Source: Acinetobacter calcoaceticus (GTDB lineage Bacteria > Pseudomonadota > Gammaproteobacteria > Pseudomonadales > Moraxellaceae). From it: a DNA stretch of 41,809 nt. Shown here in pieces: positions 25,851 through 35,056 of the stretch; positions within the stretch are counted from its first letter, which is position 1; every line of letters starts with the position of its first letter. A program made the translations under genes and the position numbers. The stretch spans positions 1 to 41,809 of the forward strand of contig NZ_SLVJ01000031.1 in the NCBI RefSeq assembly GCF_004345325.1, written 5' to 3'. The notes under the pieces were generated by a model. The model was not told where the DNA came from. It searched no databases and worked only from the letters and a program-made list of their open reading frames with translations.

Positions 25851-25944
25851 ACACTATAGTTTATTGATTTAACTATAATAATCCCATTTTCGACATTCAA
25901 TTCTAGCGATAAAATTAGTATCTATAACAAATATTTAAAGCAAC

Positions 25945-25974
25945 TTTACATATAGCCAAGTTAGACGTTATAAG
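25945..25974 (+). promoter_or_regulatory. Putative cyo operon promoter
   Basis: TTTACA (25945-25950) and TATAAG (25969-25974) are separated by 18 bp, each one base off the sigma-70 consensus. A start near 25981 would leave a leader of about 120 nt before cyoA. That leader contains an inverted repeat, TATTTGTT-gtctt-AACAAATA, at 26014-26034. Confidence 0.55.
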
Positions 25975-26104
25975 GCATAATGCCGTACAACGTAGCGGTG
26001 TCAAGGATTTGATTATTTGTTGTCTTAACAAATACGAATACTGTGGCACTTTAATCGCTATCCCATATTTTTTAGGGAATGGGACTCTTCACCGAGGTTG
26101 TAAA

Positions 26105-27175
26105 ATGAGACAAACAATTTTAGCTGTATTGTCTTTATCAACGCTTGCTGCACTCTTAACGGGTTGTGGTGGTGATTTAGTACTTCTAAACTCCAAAGGT
26201 CCAGTCGCTGCAGGTCAAAGTAACCTGATGATGAATGCGATCTATCTAATGTTGTTGGTGGTTATACCATCGATCATTATGGCATTGTGGTTTGGTTGGA
26301 AATTTCGCGCGTCGAATAAAGATGCAGTCTATGAACCAACATGGTCACACTCTAATGCGATTGAAGTCGTTGTTTGGGGTGTACCCGTTATTATTATTGG
26401 TATTTTAGCTTGGTTAACTTGGTGGGGCTCCCACAAGTATGACCCCTACCGTCCAATTGAATCTGATAAAGCACCTGTCAATATTCAAGTTATTGCTGAA
26501 GCATATAAATGGATATTTATCTATCCAGACGAGAATATCGCCACAGTTAACGAAATTCGCTTTCCAGAACAAACCCCTGTTAGCTTACGTCTAACTTCTA
26601 ACTTCACAATGAACTCATTCTTCATTCCACAGTTAGCAGGTCAGATTTATGCAATGGCGGGTATGCAAACGCATCTAAACGTTATGGCAGATTCAACTGG
26701 TGAATTCCGTGGTTTCTCATCAAACTACAGCGGCTATGGTTTCTCGCAAATGCGTTTCAAAGCGCACAGCGTAACAGCGCCTGAATTTACCGAATGGGTT
26801 AATTCTATCAAAGCCAATAACGGTACAACAGTGAATAAGGACGCTCTGCAAAAAGGTCTTTTAGACCAAGCTGAGTTTGCATCCTTACGTGACGGTACGC
26901 GTGCACAAATTCAAATTGATCATATTGTTGCTCGTGCCGTAACGCCTGAAGAAAAAGCTGAAGCTGCGAAGATCCAAGCTGAGGGAATTTATCCAACTAA
27001 GCCACATCAAGTGACTTATTATTCTTCAGTTGAACCTAAATTGTTCGAATCTGTGATTAACAGATACATGAGTAACTATCATGGTGCTGACCATACTGCG
27101 CAAGCAGATGCCGGTCATGCCAGCTCTGATGCTCAAGTAAATGTTACACATGCGAATGCATCTGTAGGGGAATAA
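26105..27175 (+). CDS. cyoA: Cytochrome bo3 ubiquinol oxidase subunit II
   Basis: The 356-residue product starts with a lipoprotein signal, MRQTILAVLSLSTLAALLTG before Cys21, the lipid-bearing residue. Two membrane helices follow, then a periplasmic cupredoxin domain with PVSLRLTSNFTMNSFFIPQL and QIYAMAGMQT. The CuA ligand set of cytochrome c oxidases is absent, as expected for a quinol oxidase. I use the ATG at 26105 because the lipoprotein signal begins there; an upstream in-frame ATG would add 32 unlikely residues. The C-terminal tail is Ala/His-rich. First gene of cyoABCDE, 3 nt before cyoB. Confidence 0.96.
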   Translation: MRQTILAVLSLSTLAALLTGCGGDLVLLNSKGPVAAGQSNLMMNAIYLMLLVVIPSIIMALWFGWKFRASNKDAVYEPTWSHSNAIEVVVWGVPVIIIGILAWLTWWGSHKYDPYRPIESDKAPVNIQVIAEAYKWIFIYPDENIATVNEIRFPEQTPVSLRLTSNFTMNSFFIPQLAGQIYAMAGMQTHLNVMADSTGEFRGFSSNYSGYGFSQMRFKAHSVTAPEFTEWVNSIKANNGTTVNKDALQKGLLDQAEFASLRDGTRAQIQIDHIVARAVTPEEKAEAAKIQAEGIYPTKPHQVTYYSSVEPKLFESVINRYMSNYHGADHTAQADAGHASSDAQVNVTHANASVGE

Positions 27176-27178
27176 GAC

Positions 27179-29161
27179 ATGTTTGGAAAGCTAGGTTTGG
27201 ATTCAATTCCTCACGATCCAATCGTGCAGGTGACCATCGTGTTTATGGTCCTAGGTGCACTCGGTGTTTTTGCTGGTGTCACTTATTTCAAGAAATGGGG
27301 CTACCTGTGGAATGAATGGTTTACTACTGTAGACCACAAAAAAATCGGTATCATGTACATCATCGTTTCCATCATCATGCTTTTGCGTGGTTTTGCCGAT
27401 GCGTTAATGATGCGTCTTCAACTGTTCCTTGCAAAAGGTGGCGGTGAAGGTTATTTACACCCTGAACACTATGACCAGATTTTTACTGCGCATGGTGTGA
27501 TCATGATCTTCTTCGTGGCGATGGGTCTGGTTGTCGGTATGATGAACATCCTCGTACCACTACAAATTGGCGCGCGCGACGTTGCATTCCCATTACTTAA
27601 CTCGTTAAGTTTCTGGTTGTTTGCCGGTGCTGCTGGTTTGACCATGGCTTCATTGGTACTCGGTGAATTTGCTGCAACAGGATGGATGGCTTATCCGCCT
27701 CTTTCTGGTATCCAGTACTCACCTGGTGTCGGGGTAGATTATTATATTTGGGCACTACAAGCCTCTGGTCTTGGTACATTGTTAACTGGTGTTAACTTCT
27801 TTGTAACCATTATCAAGATGCGTGCGCCTGGCATGAAACTCATGGATATGCCGATCTTTACTTGGACTGTACTTTGTACAGCAGTTCTGATCATTGCTGC
27901 TTTCCCTGTGTTAACTGCTACGATTGCAATGTTGACCCTTGACCGTTATTTCGATTTCCACTTCTTCACTAACGAGCTTGGCGGTAGTCCAATGCTGTAT
28001 GTGAACTTGATTTGGACATGGGGACATCCTGAGGTTTATATCTTAGTATTACCTGCATTCGGTCTATTCTCAGAAATTACTGCAACCTTTAGCCGTAAAA
28101 CATTGTTTGGTTACAAATCAATGGTTTATGCTACAGTTGCCATTACTGTTCTTTCTTTCGTTGTTTGGGTGCATCATTTCTTCACCATGGGTGCAGGCGC
28201 GAACGTCAACGCATTCTTTGGTCTAATGACCATGGTGATTGCGATCCCAACAGGTGTGAAAATCTTCTCATGGTTATTTACCATGTATAAAGGTCGTATC
28301 ACCTATACAACACCAATGCTTTGGACACTCGGCTTCCTGGTTACCTTTGGTATCGGTGGTTTGACGGGCGTACTCATGGCGGTTCCACCTGCTGACTTCT
28401 TAGTACATAACTCTTTGTTCCTAATTGCGCATTTCCATAACGTAATTATTGGTGCAGTTGTATTTGGTATGTTCGGCGGTATCATCTTCTATTGGCCAAA
28501 AATGTTTGGTTGGAAGTTGAACGAAGCCTGGGGTAAAGCAGCATTCTGGTTCTGGTTCTTCGGTTTCTATTTTGCATTCATGCCGTTGTATATCCTTGGT
28601 TTCATGGGTATGACACGTCGTTTGAATACATATGACAACCCACAATGGGACCCGTACTTGGCGATTGCCTTGGTCGGTGCTGTGCTGATTGCACTTGGTA
28701 TTGCGTGCTTGCTCATGCAAATCATCGTCGGCTTCTTACAGCGTAACGACAACCTCGATCTTACTGGAGATCCGTGGGATGGTCGTACCTTGGAATGGTC
28801 AACTTCATCTCCAGCGCCATTTTATAACTTTGCTCACGTGACAGATCATAGCGGTGTAGACCGTTTCTGGAGCGACAAAGAAAATGGGGTTGCATACGCG
28901 CGTCCGGCTAAATATGAAGATATTCATATGCCTACCAACCGCTCTGCTGGCTTTATTCTTGCAGGTTTCATCACTGTAATGAGTTTTGCGCTGGTATGGC
29001 ATATTTGGTGGTTAGTCATCGTGAGCTTCGTTGCTACGATCATCACCTTCATCGTCAGCTCGTTCACTAAAAAAGTGGACTACTATGTGCCTGCTGCTGA
29101 AGTCGAGCGTATCGAGAACGAACGTTATGCGTTACTTGAAAAACACTTGAAGAAGGACTAA
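27179..29161 (+). CDS. cyoB: Cytochrome bo3 ubiquinol oxidase subunit I
   Basis: The 660-residue product is a heme-copper oxidase core with about fifteen membrane helices. It shows IFTAHGVIMIFF (low-spin heme ligand), WTWGHPEVYILVLPAFG (CuB His and the cross-linked His-Tyr pair), WVHHFFTMG (the two other CuB His) and LIAHFHNVIIG (heme ligands). It reduces oxygen to water at heme o3-CuB and pumps protons while taking electrons from ubiquinol. Length and position in the operon match the E. coli type. Confidence 0.97.
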   Translation: MFGKLGLDSIPHDPIVQVTIVFMVLGALGVFAGVTYFKKWGYLWNEWFTTVDHKKIGIMYIIVSIIMLLRGFADALMMRLQLFLAKGGGEGYLHPEHYDQIFTAHGVIMIFFVAMGLVVGMMNILVPLQIGARDVAFPLLNSLSFWLFAGAAGLTMASLVLGEFAATGWMAYPPLSGIQYSPGVGVDYYIWALQASGLGTLLTGVNFFVTIIKMRAPGMKLMDMPIFTWTVLCTAVLIIAAFPVLTATIAMLTLDRYFDFHFFTNELGGSPMLYVNLIWTWGHPEVYILVLPAFGLFSEITATFSRKTLFGYKSMVYATVAITVLSFVVWVHHFFTMGAGANVNAFFGLMTMVIAIPTGVKIFSWLFTMYKGRITYTTPMLWTLGFLVTFGIGGLTGVLMAVPPADFLVHNSLFLIAHFHNVIIGAVVFGMFGGIIFYWPKMFGWKLNEAWGKAAFWFWFFGFYFAFMPLYILGFMGMTRRLNTYDNPQWDPYLAIALVGAVLIALGIACLLMQIIVGFLQRNDNLDLTGDPWDGRTLEWSTSSPAPFYNFAHVTDHSGVDRFWSDKENGVAYARPAKYEDIHMPTNRSAGFILAGFITVMSFALVWHIWWLVIVSFVATIITFIVSSFTKKVDYYVPAAEVERIENERYALLEKHLKKD

Positions 29162-29165
29162 GGAC

Positions 29166-29783
29166 ATGGCTGAAGTACTTCATCACAACGATCAAGGACA
29201 TGATGAGCATCATCACGATGATACTGACATCACCGTCTTTGGTTTTTGGACCTATTTGATGAGTGACTTGATCTTATTCGGTACACTCTTCATCGCGTTT
29301 GCTGTTTTAAGCAGCCATATACCTGCTGGCACACCCAATGCAAAAGAACTGTTTGGTGATTCATTAGGCTTTGTTTTAACTGAAACATTTGCCCTCTTGG
29401 TCTCTTCAGTGACTTTTGGTTTCGCAGTACTTGCGTCTTACAAGAAAAATGTAGGCCAAGTATTGATGTGGTTAGCGATTACTTGGCTCTGTGGTGCCCT
29501 ATTTATCGGCATGGAACTTTATGAATTTCAACATTTAGTTCATAACGGTAATGGCCCAAGCACCAGCGCATTCTTGTCAGCATTCTTTACCTTAGTGGGT
29601 ACTCATGGTATTCACGTTACATCAGGTTTAGTGTGGATGATCGTATTGATGATTCAAATCAAAAAATACGGCCTGACTACAGCGAATACACGTCGCCTTG
29701 CAATCTTAAGCTTGTTCTGGCACTTCCTTGATATCGTATGGATCTGTGTATTCAGCGTTGTTTATTTGATGGGAGTTCTATAA
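29166..29783 (+). CDS. cyoC: Cytochrome bo3 ubiquinol oxidase subunit III
   Basis: The 205-residue product has five membrane helices and the subunit III pattern TVFGFWTYLMSDLILFGTLF, ending in LFWHFLDIVWICVFSVVYL. The N-terminus is His/Asp-rich (HHNDQGHDEHHHDD). It has no redox centre and stabilises the complex. It starts 4 nt after cyoB and its TAA overlaps the cyoD ATG by one base. Confidence 0.96.
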   Translation: MAEVLHHNDQGHDEHHHDDTDITVFGFWTYLMSDLILFGTLFIAFAVLSSHIPAGTPNAKELFGDSLGFVLTETFALLVSSVTFGFAVLASYKKNVGQVLMWLAITWLCGALFIGMELYEFQHLVHNGNGPSTSAFLSAFFTLVGTHGIHVTSGLVWMIVLMIQIKKYGLTTANTRRLAILSLFWHFLDIVWICVFSVVYLMGVL

Positions 29784-30112
29784 TGAGTCACGATTCTCAT
29801 GCTGCTGGCGCTGCTCACGGTAACGTGAAGCAGTACAGCATCGGTTTCATCGCCTCTGTTATCCTAACCATCATTCCATTTTATATGGTAATGAATGCAG
29901 ATGGATTCAGTCGTGGTTTGATCGTTGCAACCATCGCGATCACTGCTGTTGCTCAGATATTAATTCAATTGGTGTTCTTCTTACACATGAATTCATCTGC
30001 TGAACAGCGTTGGAACGTGATTGCATTTATCTATACCATTCTGACCATTTCTGTACTCTTGGTTGGTTCGGTGTGGATCATGAACTACTTACACTCTAAT
30101 ATGATGATCTAA
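29783..30112 (+). CDS. cyoD: Cytochrome bo3 ubiquinol oxidase subunit IV
   Basis: The 109-residue product has three membrane helices with QLVFFLHMNSSAEQRWN between the second and third, typical of CyoD. It helps assemble the CuB site. I use the ATG at 29783, which overlaps the cyoC stop (TAATG); a longer frame starting inside cyoC is only an overlap artefact. Confidence 0.95.
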   Translation: MSHDSHAAGAAHGNVKQYSIGFIASVILTIIPFYMVMNADGFSRGLIVATIAITAVAQILIQLVFFLHMNSSAEQRWNVIAFIYTILTISVLLVGSVWIMNYLHSNMMI

Positions 30113-30122
30113 TCAGATTGTC

Positions 30123-31001
30123 ATGTTAAAAAAGTATTTATTCCTGACTAAGCCAGGAATTCTCTTTGGTAACTTCGTTACCACCTTGGGCGGCTTTTTT
30201 CTAGCCGCTCAAGGATCTGTAGACTTCCTTTTACTCCTTATCACACTGGTCGCAACCACACTTGTCGTTGCTTCGGGTTGTGTCGTAAACAATGTCATCG
30301 ATCAAGACATTGACCAAAAAATGCAACGTACCCTCAACCGCGCTTTGGTCAAAAAAACCATTAGTCAGCGTGTTGCATTATTCTATGCCGCTGTATTGGG
30401 CGTAGTGGGTTTTGGCATGTTGTGGTTTTTTGTCAACGCCTATGCTTTTGGCTTTGCGGTACTTGGCTTTATCGTTTATGTGGTGTTTTATAGTCTCTGG
30501 ACCAAGCGCACAACAATTCATCAGACCATCGTGGGTAGTATCTCAGGTGCAAGTCCACCCGTGATCGGCTACACCGCGGTCACTCATGAATTTGATGTCG
30601 CTGCGTTATTGATCTTTCTAGCTTATGCATTGTGGCAAATGCCGCATTCGTGGGCGATTGCGATTTATCGTTTTGAAGACTACAAAAATGCCAGTATTCC
30701 AATATTGCCAGTGGCACGTTCGATTTTGCGTACCAAGATTGAATGCCTGATCTATGTCATATTATTTACGGCAGTTTTAAATGGTTTATATTGCTTCGGC
30801 TATACCAATATTTTCTTTTTAATTATATTTAATCTCCTTTGTGGTTATTGGGTATATTTATCAATTAAAGGATTTAAGGTCGAAGATGATCAAAAATGGG
30901 CACGTGGTTATTTTCTTTATTCGGTGATTTTAATCACTGCATTAAGTGTCAGCTTTAGTTTTAGTTATCTATCCCCCGCCCCATATTTACCATTGTTTTA
31001 A
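30123..31001 (+). CDS. cyoE: Heme O synthase (protoheme IX farnesyltransferase)
   Basis: The 292-residue product is a UbiA-fold prenyltransferase with about eight helices. The first Asp-rich motif is NVIDQDIDQKMQRTLNRAL and the second region is WQMPHSWAIAIYRFEDYKNA. It attaches a farnesyl group to heme b to make the heme o used by CyoB. Last gene of the operon, 10 nt after cyoD, followed by a terminator. Confidence 0.95.
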   Translation: MLKKYLFLTKPGILFGNFVTTLGGFFLAAQGSVDFLLLLITLVATTLVVASGCVVNNVIDQDIDQKMQRTLNRALVKKTISQRVALFYAAVLGVVGFGMLWFFVNAYAFGFAVLGFIVYVVFYSLWTKRTTIHQTIVGSISGASPPVIGYTAVTHEFDVAALLIFLAYALWQMPHSWAIAIYRFEDYKNASIPILPVARSILRTKIECLIYVILFTAVLNGLYCFGYTNIFFLIIFNLLCGYWVYLSIKGFKVEDDQKWARGYFLYSVILITALSVSFSFSYLSPAPYLPLF

Positions 31002-31004
31002 AAG

Positions 31005-31029
31005 AGATAGACCTAGTCTATCTTTTTTT
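31005..31029 (+). terminator. Intrinsic terminator of the cyo operon
   Basis: AGATAGAC and GTCTATCT pair around a 3-nt loop, followed by a T-run, four nucleotides after the cyoE stop. Confidence 0.88.
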
Positions 31030-31165
31030 ATTTTTGATTTTTGATTTTTGATTTTTCTTGCTCCACCTCAGAAGTCGCATTCAGCATTTTTATTGTCTTA
31101 TACTTACCATTCAATAGTGCCTAACCTATACATCGTATTAAACACTCCCCCGTAAAAATTCCAAT

Positions 31166-31197
31166 AAAAAAACCGACCTCAGATCAAGATCGGTTTT
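31166..31197 (-). terminator. Intrinsic terminator of the 161-aa gene
   Basis: Read on the minus strand, AAAACCGATC pairs (one mismatch) with GGTCGGTTTT and runs into a T-tract. It lies about 30 nt past the stop at 31226. Confidence 0.8.
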
Positions 31198-31225
31198 AGG
31201 CGAATACGGCTGTAGTTCGGATCAA

Positions 31226-31711
31226 TTAACCAAAGAAACAGCTGCCCGCATCGATTTTACTAAAATAATCTTCAAGTTCATTGCGGCCCCAGCGACGTTC
31301 CAATTTTTCCCAAGTGGCCGTTGCCAATGGTAAAAATTCGATGGTGTCTGAACCGAGTGATGCATTACATAAGCGGATTTCATAATCAGGCTGTAACACT
31401 TGATTTAACGTAATAATGGTGGTGTCACGCTCAGAACCTGACTCTGGATAGACCACAGGTACGCGTTGATCTTTATAAAGAATCGTCAACTCAAAACCTT
31501 GAGCATTGTCAGCATCCACGGTTTCAACTGATAAATGATCGGTTTCTAAAATATCTTCACAATAATGAATAATTTCTTCGTCATGTTCACGCCAATCAAC
31601 CACCATCACCAGATCGGTACGACCTGCGATAAGATCGACATAGACTTCTTCAGAACCATTTTCAATATAGGTTTCGATCAACTCTAAATGCTCTTTACTG
31701 GTATTTTTCAT
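31226..31711 (-). CDS. Acidic soluble protein of unknown function
   Basis: The 161-residue product is strongly acidic (SKEHLELIETYIENGSEEVY near the start, many Asp/Glu pairs) and has no signal or membrane segment. Regions such as YVDLIAGRTDLVMVVDWREH and FLPLATATWEKLERRWGRNE look folded. It ends in CFFG. I do not recognise a named domain; it reads like a conserved, lineage-restricted cytoplasmic protein. The ATG at 31711 is used; a GTG one codon earlier is possible. It is monocistronic between the cyo operon and rpsF. Confidence 0.65.
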   Translation of the reverse strand: MKNTSKEHLELIETYIENGSEEVYVDLIAGRTDLVMVVDWREHDEEIIHYCEDILETDHLSVETVDADNAQGFELTILYKDQRVPVVYPESGSERDTTIITLNQVLQPDYEIRLCNASLGSDTIEFLPLATATWEKLERRWGRNELEDYFSKIDAGSCFFG

Positions 31712-32112
31712 CACGGCTCAACTTTGACTCTAAAATTCATATTACACAGGAAGCAGCAATGCATATGGGCTGAATCCACCCCCTGCTTTGGACTACGCTG
31801 TGCATAGCATAATCTATTTAGCCACATCGTGTGCAGATCTAAACTCAAGAGCTGTTCTGTCTTCAACCAAGTGGCGGTCTGCAGCTTTTAATTTTAATTT
31901 CAGTTTTAGGTTTTAGCTTACAGATTCTGGTTTCTGGTTTCTGGCTCCGATGGCGCCTTTGGCAAAGCAGTGTAAGATTCATTTGTAATTTGATCAAATA
32001 TTCCCTATAATGACGGCTCGCGAATTTTGCGGCTTAATCAATTGATTTGATTATGACTCCTTGCTTTTAAGCAATTATGCTTAGGGGCTGTATAATCCGT
32101 AAGGAGCTGACA
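31712..32112. other. Intergenic region with the rpsF operon promoter
   Basis: No gene is seen. It has low-complexity runs (TTTTAATTTTAATTTCAG near 31889 and a doubled TCTGGTTTC near 31925) and a strong sigma-70 promoter at 31983-32011. A second TATAAT at 32090-32095 lies very close to the rpsF start. Confidence 0.65.
31983..32011 (+). promoter_or_regulatory. Sigma-70 promoter of rpsF-rpsR-rplI
   Basis: TTGTAA (31983-31988) and a perfect TATAAT (32006-32011) are separated by 17 bp, about 100 nt before the rpsF ATG. The long leader would allow translational feedback, as is common for ribosomal protein operons. Confidence 0.75.
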
Positions 32113-32499
32113 ATGCGTCATTACGAAATCGTACTTTTAGTACATCCAGATCAAAGCGATCAAGTGGTAGGTATGGTAGAACGCTATATCTCTCACATCA
32201 AAGACGCTGAAGGTCAAATTCATCGTCTAGAAGATTGGGGCCGTCGCCAATTGGCTTACCCAATCAACAAGATTCATAAAGCACACTACATTTTGATGAA
32301 TGTCGAAAGTAGCCAAACTACGCTTGACGAACTTGAAGAATTATTCCGTTATAACGACGCAATCATTCGCAGTTTGATCATCCGTCGTGAGCATGCAATC
32401 ACTGAAGAGTCTTTGCTTGCTAAGAGTGCTGAAGAAAAGCGTGCGCGTAAAGCTCAACGTGAAGAAGCACAAACAGTTCAAGACTCTGTTGAAGCATAA
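32113..32499 (+). CDS. rpsF: 30S ribosomal protein S6
   Basis: The 128-residue product begins MRHYEIVLLVHPDQSDQV and has EDWGRRQLAYPINKIHKAHY, the S6 core that pairs with S18 on the platform of the 30S subunit. The C-terminal tail is Lys/Arg/Glu-rich. The ATG at 32113 follows AAGGAG; a frame start at 32077 would add 12 non-homologous residues. First of three genes; no priB lies between rpsF and rpsR. Confidence 0.96.
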   Translation: MRHYEIVLLVHPDQSDQVVGMVERYISHIKDAEGQIHRLEDWGRRQLAYPINKIHKAHYILMNVESSQTTLDELEELFRYNDAIIRSLIIRREHAITEESLLAKSAEEKRARKAQREEAQTVQDSVEA

Positions 32500-32510
32500 G
32501 GAGAACATCA

Positions 32511-32738
32511 ATGGCACGTTTTTACCGTCGTCGCAAGTTCTGCCGCTTTACAGCAGAGAAAGTGACTTATATCGACTACAAAGATATCGATACTTTGAAA
32601 CAGTACATCACTGAAAACGGCAAGATTGTTCCTAGCCGTATCACAGGTACTAAGGCTCGTTATCAACGCCAACTCGCGCTTGCGATTAAACAAGCTCGTT
32701 TCTTGGCTTTGATCCCTTACACTGACAACCATAAGTGA
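32511..32738 (+). CDS. rpsR: 30S ribosomal protein S18
   Basis: The 75-residue product opens MARFYRRRKFCRF and contains IDYKDIDTLKQYITENGKIV and RITGTKARYQRQLALAIKQA, the standard S18 sequence. It binds S6 and 16S rRNA. It begins 11 nt after rpsF with a GGAG site. Confidence 0.97.
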   Translation: MARFYRRRKFCRFTAEKVTYIDYKDIDTLKQYITENGKIVPSRITGTKARYQRQLALAIKQARFLALIPYTDNHK

Positions 32739-32746
32739 GGTGATCT

Positions 32747-33193
32747 GTGGACGTTATATTATTACAACGCATTAAAAACCTTGGCAAACTTGGTGATAAA
32801 GTTTCAGTTAAAGCCGGTTTCGGCCGTAACTACTTGATCCCACAAGGTAAAGCAGTTGCTGCAACTGAATCAAACACTGCTGCTTTTGAAGCACGTCGTG
32901 CTGATTTAGAAGCGCAAGAAGCTGGTGTATTGGCTGCTGCTCAAGCACGTGCTGATCAATTGAACGAAGTAAATATCGTTATCACTGCGAAAGCAGGCGA
33001 TGAAGGTAAACTATTCGGTTCAATCGGTACGCGTGATATCGCAGACGCTTTGACCAATGCTGGCCTTACTGTTGACCGTGCTGAAGTTCGTTTACCGAAC
33101 GGCGCACTTCGTCACACTGGCGAATTCAACATCGCAATCCAATTGCATCATGATGTTGTTGCTGAAGTTCTCGTTACTATCGTATCTGAGTAA
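32747..33193 (+). CDS. rplI: 50S ribosomal protein L9
   Basis: The 148-residue product has the L9 N-domain (MDVILLQRIKNLGKLGDKV, then GFGRNYLIPQGKAV), the long connecting helix and the C-domain with KLFGSIGTRDIADAL. It starts at GTG (32747) with GAGGTGA 5 nt upstream, 8 nt after rpsR. A strong terminator follows. Confidence 0.97.
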   Translation: MDVILLQRIKNLGKLGDKVSVKAGFGRNYLIPQGKAVAATESNTAAFEARRADLEAQEAGVLAAAQARADQLNEVNIVITAKAGDEGKLFGSIGTRDIADALTNAGLTVDRAEVRLPNGALRHTGEFNIAIQLHHDVVAEVLVTIVSE

Positions 33194-33503
33194 TTTCCAG
33201 TATAAAAAAGAGCATGCTTGCGCATGCTCTTTTTTTTGCCTTTATTTTTATACACGTTTCGTATCATTGACATCGATTAGGCCAGATCAAAGCAGCTTGA
33301 TCAACGCCCCCATCACCCAAGCCTACTCATGCTTTCCCTCCTGTCAAGGCTGGAATGCAGCCTGTTCAAGGCTTTTTTCAATTATGAACTGAGTGGCTTT
33401 TGCTTTAAGATAACAGCATGTGTTTTTAGGGTGAAACTTGAGTATCTAAAACTCACTCAACGCTTGCTCTCTTTTTGTTTTATTTGAAATATCAAGGTTT
33501 CCT
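33194..33503. other. Intergenic region between rplI and dnaB
   Basis: Apart from the rplI terminator no element is convincing. A TTGACA occurs near 33267 without a matching -10 at the right distance. The dnaB promoter should lie here. Confidence 0.5.
33204..33237 (+). terminator. Intrinsic terminator of rpsF-rpsR-rplI
   Basis: AAAAGAGCATGC pairs with GCATGCTCTTTT around a 4-nt loop, followed by more Ts. Confidence 0.93.
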
Positions 33504-34949
33504 ATGTCCCAAGCTACTGCCACGACTGCAACGAATACTTTTAATGCAGGTGCTCAAGGCAATGAATCCAAGCAATTAAAAGAATTTCGCACTCCACCGC
33601 ACAATTTGTCCATCGAACAAGCGGTACTGGCTGCATTAATGACTGTCGCAGAATCATTTGAACAAGTCAGTGATGTATTGAGTGAAAATGACTTTTATGC
33701 CACACGACATAAATACATCTATCGTGCCATCGAAAAACTGGCCCAAGAAAACTCCCCCTATGATGCAGTTTTGGTCAATGACTGGTTGATTAAACAGAAT
33801 TTGCTCGATGCCATCGGTGGTGAAGAATATCTGATGCAATTAATGGCGGATTCCCCTTCGAGTTTTTATAACCTCGAAACCTATGCCACCAAAATTCGTG
33901 AATTCGCCACTTTAAGAAATATGATTAAAGTCGGCAATGAAATCTTGCAAAATGCCTACGACACCAAAGGCCGTGAAGTCAGTGAAATCTTAGATTTGGC
34001 TGAAACCAATATCTTCTCTATTGCCGAACAACACAATAACAACGCCAAGGCTCAGGGGCCAAAACCGATTACCGCCGTCGTCGCCGATGTATTTGATAAG
34101 TTAAATGAACTTTCTCAGATGGAAGGCAGTATCACCGGTTTAACCACAGGCTTTGTTGAACTTGATAACAAGACCTCAGGCATGCAATCCGGTGACTTAA
34201 TCATTGTTGCGGCACGTCCATCGATGGGTAAAACCACCTTTGCCATGAACTTGGTTGAAAGCGTGCTGTTTAACTGTGACCTGCCCGCTTTGGTGTTCTC
34301 CATGGAGATGCCTGCTGACTCCATCGCCATGCGTTTGATTTCAGCCTACGGTAAAGTCCATCAAGGTCATTTACGTTCAGGAAAACTCGATGGCGAAGAA
34401 TGGTCTAAGGTGACGGGCACCATTTTACAACTACAAGATAAACATCTGTATATCGATGACTCATCTGCATTACCACCGACAGAGCTCCGAGCACGAGCAC
34501 GTCGTATTGCCAAGCAACATGGCGGTAAGCTCGGCTGTATCATGGTCGATTACTTACAGTTAATGAAAGTACCGGGGATGGGCGATAACCGTGTTGGTGA
34601 GATCTCGGAAATTTCACGTAGCTTAAAAGCCCTAGCCAAAGAAATGATGTGCCCAGTGATTGCATTGTCGCAGTTGAACCGTTCTTTGGAGAACCGCCCC
34701 AACAAACGTCCAGTGATGTCCGACTTACGTGAATCTGGTGCGATCGAGCAGGATGCGGATTTGATTATGTTTATTTACCGTGATGAGGTGTATAACAAAG
34801 AATCCAAAGAAGCCGGTACTGCTGAGATCGTGATTGGTAAACAGCGTAACGGCCCGATTGGTACAGTACGCTTGGCGTTTGAAGGGATCTATACCCGTTT
34901 TAGTAACCTATCACCTGAGTACTATGCCCAGTATAGCGACGAAGAGTAA
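33504..34949 (+). CDS. dnaB: Replicative DNA helicase
   Basis: The 481-residue product has the DnaB N-terminal domain (about 28-130, PPHNLSIEQAVLAALMT), a linker, and a RecA-like motor with Walker A ARPSMGKTT (237-245), Walker B CIMVDYLQLM and SELRESGAIEQDAD-like DLRESGAIEQDADLIMFIYR. It unwinds DNA as a hexamer at the replication fork. The N-terminal 25 residues (Ala/Thr/Asn-rich) are probably disordered. No intein is present. It is monocistronic with a terminator. Confidence 0.96.
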   Translation: MSQATATTATNTFNAGAQGNESKQLKEFRTPPHNLSIEQAVLAALMTVAESFEQVSDVLSENDFYATRHKYIYRAIEKLAQENSPYDAVLVNDWLIKQNLLDAIGGEEYLMQLMADSPSSFYNLETYATKIREFATLRNMIKVGNEILQNAYDTKGREVSEILDLAETNIFSIAEQHNNNAKAQGPKPITAVVADVFDKLNELSQMEGSITGLTTGFVELDNKTSGMQSGDLIIVAARPSMGKTTFAMNLVESVLFNCDLPALVFSMEMPADSIAMRLISAYGKVHQGHLRSGKLDGEEWSKVTGTILQLQDKHLYIDDSSALPPTELRARARRIAKQHGGKLGCIMVDYLQLMKVPGMGDNRVGEISEISRSLKALAKEMMCPVIALSQLNRSLENRPNKRPVMSDLRESGAIEQDADLIMFIYRDEVYNKESKEAGTAEIVIGKQRNGPIGTVRLAFEGIYTRFSNLSPEYYAQYSDEE

Positions 34950-34965
34950 GTCGCTGTTCTAAATA

Positions 34966-35003
34966 AAAAAACACCACCAATGCTGAAAGCTTGGTGGTGT
35001 TTT
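34966..35003. terminator. Bidirectional terminator after dnaB
   Basis: AAAACACCACCAA and its exact complement form a 13-bp stem with a 10-nt loop. T-rich on the plus side and A-rich on the other, it can also serve the minus-strand gene ending at 35057. Confidence 0.92.
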
Positions 35004-35056
35004 CATTTGATCAGATGGATGCGGCAGTTGGATCTTAATGTTTCATTACGTCCGCA

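Noticed and set aside
31889..31955. Possible structured RNA in the T-rich low-complexity run before rpsF
   Set aside because: The repeats are simple sequence with no stable pairing that I can find.
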